From Pseudomonas citronellolis (GTDB lineage Bacteria; Pseudomonadota; Gammaproteobacteria; Pseudomonadales; Pseudomonadaceae): a DNA stretch of 64,000 nucleotides. The notes beneath the pieces are model-generated. The model ran no database searches. It was not told the origin of the DNA and saw only the letters and a list, made by a program, of their open reading frames with translations. Position numbers and translations under genes: made by a program. Positions 60,434 through 64,000 of the stretch are shown in pieces. Within the stretch, counting starts at the first letter, position 1. Every line of letters starts with the position of its first letter. The DNA lies in the NCBI RefSeq assembly GCF_029335315.1, contig NZ_JARJLT010000343.1:19544-83543 (forward strand), in the 5' to 3' direction.

Positions 60434-61198
60434 ATGCTCAGGAAGCTCCTTCCGCTGTTGCCAGGCATGCTCCTGCTCGGCGGTTTCGCCCTTGGATTCG
60501 TCCAACCCCTGGGGCTATTGATCGGCGCGGTTTTCGTCGCCTGGACAGTTTTCGGCGAGCAACGCCTGCCTTGGCCGCTGTGGTGGTCGATCTGCCTGCT
60601 GGCCAGCGTCGCCCTGGCCGCGCACCAGTTGCCCGGCACCCAATCCTGGGTCCTCTGGCCGTCGCGGCAATTGTCCGTCGACGCGCCCGCCTACGCCCTG
60701 CACCTGTCCTGGGACAAGGCCCTGGTCGGCGTCACCCTGCTGGTGTGGTGGCTGCGCCGGCCACCCCTGCAGGGCGCCTCGCTGGACTACGCCGGCATCG
60801 CCGTGGTCGCCACGCTGTTCGCCGTGCCGCTGCTCGCCGCGGCCTCGGGCCTGGTGGTGTGGAGGCCGAAATGGCCGGAAGGCCTGTGGATCTGGCTGCT
60901 GGTGAATTTCGCGGTGATCGCCCTGACCGAGGAACTGATCTTCCGTGGCCTGCTGCAGACGCCCCTGGTCGAGCGCCTCGGCGCCCCGGCGGGGATTCTC
61001 CTGGCCAGCCTGCTGTTCGGCCTGGCGCACCTGCCCTTCAGCGGCAAGTTCGCCCTGGTCGCCGGCCTCGCCGGGCTGGGCTACGGCCTGGCGCTGCACT
61101 TCAGCGGGCGGATGCTGGTGTCGGTGCTGCTGCACGGGGTGATCAACAGCATGCACCTGCTGCTGCTCAGCTACCCGCTGCACCTGGGCATCGAGTGA
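60434..61198 (+). CDS. CPBP (CAAX/Abi) family intramembrane metalloprotease
   Basis: 254 residues, about seven transmembrane helices. The CPBP motif 1 is EELIFRGLLQTPL, motif 2 is LLFGLAHLPF with His, and motif 3 is LLHGVINSMHLL with His. Start 60434 (MLRKLLPLL) has a good GGAG spacing; ATG 60422 and TTG 60419 are less likely. Bacterial members act in prenyl-protein processing, competence or unknown pathways. Confidence 0.87.
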   Translation: MLRKLLPLLPGMLLLGGFALGFVQPLGLLIGAVFVAWTVFGEQRLPWPLWWSICLLASVALAAHQLPGTQSWVLWPSRQLSVDAPAYALHLSWDKALVGVTLLVWWLRRPPLQGASLDYAGIAVVATLFAVPLLAAASGLVVWRPKWPEGLWIWLLVNFAVIALTEELIFRGLLQTPLVERLGAPAGILLASLLFGLAHLPFSGKFALVAGLAGLGYGLALHFSGRMLVSVLLHGVINSMHLLLLSYPLHLGIE

Positions 61199-61202
61199 TG
61201 TC

Positions 61203-61844
61203 TCAGGCGTTCTTGTAGACCAGCAGCAGGGCCTGCTCGGCGAGGTCGTCGAGGGTCATGCTGCCGTCCTGGCGGAACCAGGTCATGGTCCAGGACAGCG
61301 CGCCGGTGAGGAACCGCCGCAGGATGAACGGGTCGCCCTCGCAAACACCGGCGGCCAGCGCCTCGCCGAGCACGTCCAGCCACATCTGCTCGTAGATGTC
61401 GCGCAGGCCGAGGATGTAGGCCTGGCCCTCCTCCGACAGCGAGCGCCATTCGTAGACCAGCACCGCCATCGCCTCGCCGGTGCCGCCCATGATCGACTGC
61501 AGCTCGCAGCGGATCAGCGCCAGCAGGCGCTCGCGCAGGTCCTCGGCGTCGGCCAGGGCGGCGCGCATCAGTGCGGTGTTGTAGAGGATGGTCTCCTCCA
61601 TCACCGAGCGCAGGATCTCGTCCTTGCTCTTGAAGTGATGGAAGATGCTGCCGGACTGGATGCCCACGGCGCCGGCCAGGTCGCGCACCGTGGTGCGTTC
61701 GTAGCCCTTGGCGCGGAACAGGTGGGCGGCGGTCTGCAGCAGCTTGCCGCGGGCGCTCTCCGGGTCGGTGACCTGCCCGTTCGCCACCAGCTCCAGCATC
61801 ACTTCGCGCGCTTTCCGATCGTCCACGCTCTGCTCTCCCCTCAT
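61203..61844 (-). CDS. atuR: TetR-family repressor of the atu cluster (AtuR)
   Basis: 213 residues. TetR helix-turn-helix near 35-80 (AAHLFRAKGYERTTVRDLAGAVG, SGSIFHHFKSKDEIL). Divergent from atuA with a 215-base gap holding two 16-base palindromic sites. AtuR of P. aeruginosa represses acyclic-terpene genes and binds two inverted repeats in the same gap (literature as I remember). Ends 4 bases from the convergent CPBP gene. Confidence 0.92.
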   Translation of the reverse strand: MRGEQSVDDRKAREVMLELVANGQVTDPESARGKLLQTAAHLFRAKGYERTTVRDLAGAVGIQSGSIFHHFKSKDEILRSVMEETILYNTALMRAALADAEDLRERLLALIRCELQSIMGGTGEAMAVLVYEWRSLSEEGQAYILGLRDIYEQMWLDVLGEALAAGVCEGDPFILRRFLTGALSWTMTWFRQDGSMTLDDLAEQALLLVYKNA

Positions 61845-61934
61845 CCGCCCATTGACTACGACTGTTCATGGCGACTTCGCAATCGCCACGCAAGTGCTTG
61901 TGCTTACAGGTGAAATGTATGCCTGCGGGAACAA

Positions 61935-62021
61935 CCAAGCAAGCGCTTGGGCACACCTTGGCCATACCTTGGTCAGGGCCTCTGGCGGATATGTCCTCTT
62001 TTCAACCAAGCGCTTGCTTGG
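61935..62021. promoter_or_regulatory. Two AtuR-type operator palindromes
   Basis: Site 1, CCAAGCAAGCGCTTGG (61935-61950), and site 2, CCAAGCGCTTGCTTGG (62006-62021), are exact reverse complements, 71 bases centre to centre. Each has CCAAGC/GCTTGG arms. A weaker CAAG-TG-CTTG motif is at about 61891-61900. Confidence 0.88.
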
Positions 62022-62059
62022 TAATGTCGAAAACATTCACGGACGTCACGGGCAGAACA

Positions 62060-63862
62060 ATGAACAAGACCGTACGCATCGGCTGCGCCTCCGCCTTCTG
62101 GGGCGACACCTCCACCGCCGCCGCCCAGCTGGTGCGCGGCGCGCAGCTGGACTACCTGGTATTCGACTACCTCGCCGAAATCACCCTGTCGATCATGGCC
62201 GGGGCGCGCCTGAAGAACCCCGAGGCCGGCTACGCCACCGACTTCGTCGAAGTGCTGGCGCCGCTGCTCGGCGACATCGCCGAGAAGCGCGTCCGGGTGA
62301 TCAGCAACGCCGGCGGGGTCAACCCGCAGGCGTGCGCCAAGGCCTTGCAGGCCGCCTGCGAGAAGGCCGGCGTGGCGCTGAAGATCGCCGTGCTGGAAGG
62401 CGACAACCTGCTACCCCAGGCCGGCGAACTGGCCAAGGCCGGTACCCGCGAGATGTTCAGCGGCGCGGCCCTGCCGCCCATGTGCGTATCCATGAACGCC
62501 TACCTGGGCGCGCCCGGCATCGTCGAAGCGCTGAAGCTCGACGCCGACATCGTGATCACCGGCCGCGTGGTCGACAGCGCGGTGGTCAGCGCTGCCCTGG
62601 TACACGAGTTCGGCTGGGCCTGGAACGACTACGACAAGCTGGCCCAGGCCGCCCTGGCCGGGCACATCATCGAATGCGGCGCGCAGTGCACCGGCGGCAA
62701 CTTCACCGACTGGGAAAGCGTGCCGGACTACGAGCACATCGGCTTCCCCATCGTCGAAGTGCAGGCCGACGGCGATTTCGTCGTGACCAAGCCGGCCGGC
62801 AGCGGCGGCCTGGTCACGCCGTTGAGCGTCGGCGAGCAGATGCTCTACGAGATCGGCGACCCGCGCGCCTACCTGCTGCCCGACGTGGTCTGCGACTTCA
62901 CCGCCGTGCAACTGCGCCAGGACGGCCCCGACCGCGTCGCCCTCAGCGGCGCCCACGGCCTGCCGCCCACCGGCCAGTACAAGGTCAGCGCCACCTACCC
63001 CGACGGTTTCCGCTGCACCGCCAGTTGCCTGATCGCCGGCATCGACGCGGTGAAGAAGGCCGAGCGGGTGAGCCGGGCGATTATCGCCAAGACCGAGGAA
63101 ATCCTCGTCGAGCGCGGCTGGGGCCCTTATCGCGAAGTGAGCGTCGAACTGCTCGGCAGCGAAGCCACCTACGGCCCCCATGGGCGCCGCCAGGACAGCC
63201 GCGAGATCGTCGTCAAGCTGGCCGTGCGGCACAGCCGCAAGGAAGCCCTGGCGCTGTTTTCCCGCGAGATCGCCCAGGCCGCCACCGGCATGGCGCCGGG
63301 CCTGACCGGCATCGTCGGCGGACGGCCGACCGTGTACCCGGTGATCCGCCTGTTCTCCTTCCTGGTGGACAAGGCGCGCTGCCAGCTGGCGGTGCGCATC
63401 GGCGAGCAGAGCCACACCGTGGCCCTGCCGCAGCTGGAACACTTCGACCCGGCGCGCCTCGCCGACGCCCAGGCGGCGCCTGCCGCCCACGGCCAGGCCG
63501 CGGCCAGCGTGGCGCTGGTGAAGCTCGCGGTGGCGCGCTCCGGCGACAAGGGCGACCACAGCAACATCGGCGTGATGGCGCGCAAGCCGGAATACCTGCC
63601 GTGGATCGCCGAGGCCCTGAGCGAAGGCGCCGTGGCCGAGTGGATGCAGCATGCGCTCGACCCGCAGGTCGGTCGTGTCAGCCGCTGGTACCTGCCCGCC
63701 AGCCACAGCCTGAACTTCCTGCTGGAGCACGCGCTCGGTGGCGGCGGCGTCGCCAGCCTGCGCATCGACCCGCAGGGCAAGGCCTTCGCCCAGCAGCTGC
63801 TGGAATTCCCGGTGGCGGTACCGCAGCACATCGCCGATTCGCTGGAAACGCAGGGCGCATGA
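62060..63862 (+). CDS. atuA: Acyclic terpene utilisation protein AtuA
   Basis: 600 residues. DUF1446-type N-terminal domain ([20 protein letters not shown] to about residue 450) and a small C-terminal AtuA domain ([23 protein letters not shown]). Takes part in citronellol and geraniol breakdown; its exact reaction is not settled. Start 62060 ([13 protein letters not shown]) lies after the operators; the open frame upstream runs through them. The last codons and stop fall inside a palindromic repeat. Confidence 0.93.
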   Translation: MNKTVRIGCASAFWGDTSTAAAQLVRGAQLDYLVFDYLAEITLSIMAGARLKNPEAGYATDFVEVLAPLLGDIAEKRVRVISNAGGVNPQACAKALQAACEKAGVALKIAVLEGDNLLPQAGELAKAGTREMFSGAALPPMCVSMNAYLGAPGIVEALKLDADIVITGRVVDSAVVSAALVHEFGWAWNDYDKLAQAALAGHIIECGAQCTGGNFTDWESVPDYEHIGFPIVEVQADGDFVVTKPAGSGGLVTPLSVGEQMLYEIGDPRAYLLPDVVCDFTAVQLRQDGPDRVALSGAHGLPPTGQYKVSATYPDGFRCTASCLIAGIDAVKKAERVSRAIIAKTEEILVERGWGPYREVSVELLGSEATYGPHGRRQDSREIVVKLAVRHSRKEALALFSREIAQAATGMAPGLTGIVGGRPTVYPVIRLFSFLVDKARCQLAVRIGEQSHTVALPQLEHFDPARLADAQAAPAAHGQAAASVALVKLAVARSGDKGDHSNIGVMARKPEYLPWIAEALSEGAVAEWMQHALDPQVGRVSRWYLPASHSLNFLLEHALGGGGVASLRIDPQGKAFAQQLLEFPVAVPQHIADSLETQGA

Positions 63863-63927
63863 CGCCAACGGCGTTATCCGCCAACCAAGAACGGCGGATG
63901 AAGCATTCCGCTTCATTCGCCCTACGG
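63849..63927. repeat. Nested palindromic intergenic repeat, copy 2
   Basis: GCAGGGCGCATGACG resembles the left end (GTAGGGCGCATAACG) and CATTCGCCCTACG the right end of the 17390-17480 repeat; the inner pair GTTATCCGCC/GGCGGAT is shared. It starts before the atuA stop, so the TGA is part of the repeat. Confidence 0.7.
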
Positions 63928-63950
63928 GATACCTCGGAGCCAGAACGACA

Positions 63951-64000
63951 ATGAGCTACGACTCGATCTTCAAGCCCGGCCTGTTCGCCGGCCAGACTGT
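63951..64000 (+). CDS. atuB: Start of short-chain dehydrogenase gene (AtuB), truncated by window
   Basis: Only 50 bases are visible, reading MSYDSIFKPGLFAGQT. The N-terminus resembles the SDR-family AtuB that follows atuA in P. aeruginosa, just before the nucleotide-binding TGGGSGIG motif expected beyond the edge. Preceded by CGGAGCCAGAACGACA as ribosome site. Identity rests mainly on position. Confidence 0.6.
   Translation, partial: MSYDSIFKPGLFAGQT

Overview
The window is bacterial chromosome with about two-thirds G+C, and almost every gene has a close counterpart in Pseudomonas (oprI, earP with efp, lon/clpX/clpP/tig, sagS-ospR, atuR-atuA). The gene runs resemble the P. aeruginosa group. 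The acyclic-terpene (atu) locus at the right edge suggests P. aeruginosa or a terpene-degrading relative such as P. citronellolis. That placement is inference: no rRNA or species marker is present. There is no phage, plasmid, transposase or CRISPR array. The only mobile-type DNA is short palindromic repeats between genes.

1-7.3 kb: 3' part of a SagS-like hybrid kinase; glutathione peroxidase and its MarR-type thiol sensor (ospR), with a palindromic operator; msrB; alanine aminotransferase alaA; an unknown gene; heat-shock protease htpX; thiopurine methyltransferase tpm; a DODA-type dioxygenase. The theme is oxidative and envelope stress.

7.3-24 kb: protein-quality-control block on the minus strand (tig, clpP, clpX, lon, hupB, ppiD) with sigma32-like promoters ahead of lon and clpX; a Leu-His-Arg tRNA cluster; folD; cysS and glnS facing folD; ppiB-lpxH; a small lipoprotein; miaE; an Anr-box-controlled universal stress protein.

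24-33 kb: accessory regulators and transport (YcaQ-like glycosylase, DUF3291, DUF1127, two LysR regulators, a TauE/SafE exporter with a 12-bp inverted-repeat operator), then ohrR-ohr, a secreted alpha/beta hydrolase, and efp with earP (EF-P arginine rhamnosylation); tRNA-Ser.

33-55 kb: oprI, an L,D-transpeptidase, tesA divergent from an ABC exporter pair, greB, thpR, a LysR/YeiH-type exporter pair, DoxX, a MltF-type transglycosylase, a TatD-type nuclease, a chemoreceptor, a thioesterase, a CHAD protein, the MoxR-DUF58-tgpA operon, and a LysR/PACE efflux pair with a palindromic operator.

55-64 kb: pyrF; a CBS-domain histidine kinase with a double-receiver response regulator; an ethanolamine permease behind a sigma54-type promoter; a 57-residue membrane protein; a CPBP protease; then atuR, atuA and the first bases of atuB, with two AtuR-type operators that are exact reverse complements.

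The most unusual items are a degenerate tRNA-Asp-like element between hupB and ppiD, an intrinsic terminator in the msrB leader, a nested palindromic repeat whose second copy appears to supply the atuA stop codon, and a structured repeat-like segment near 44.8 kb. I did not find a convincing wholly new system.
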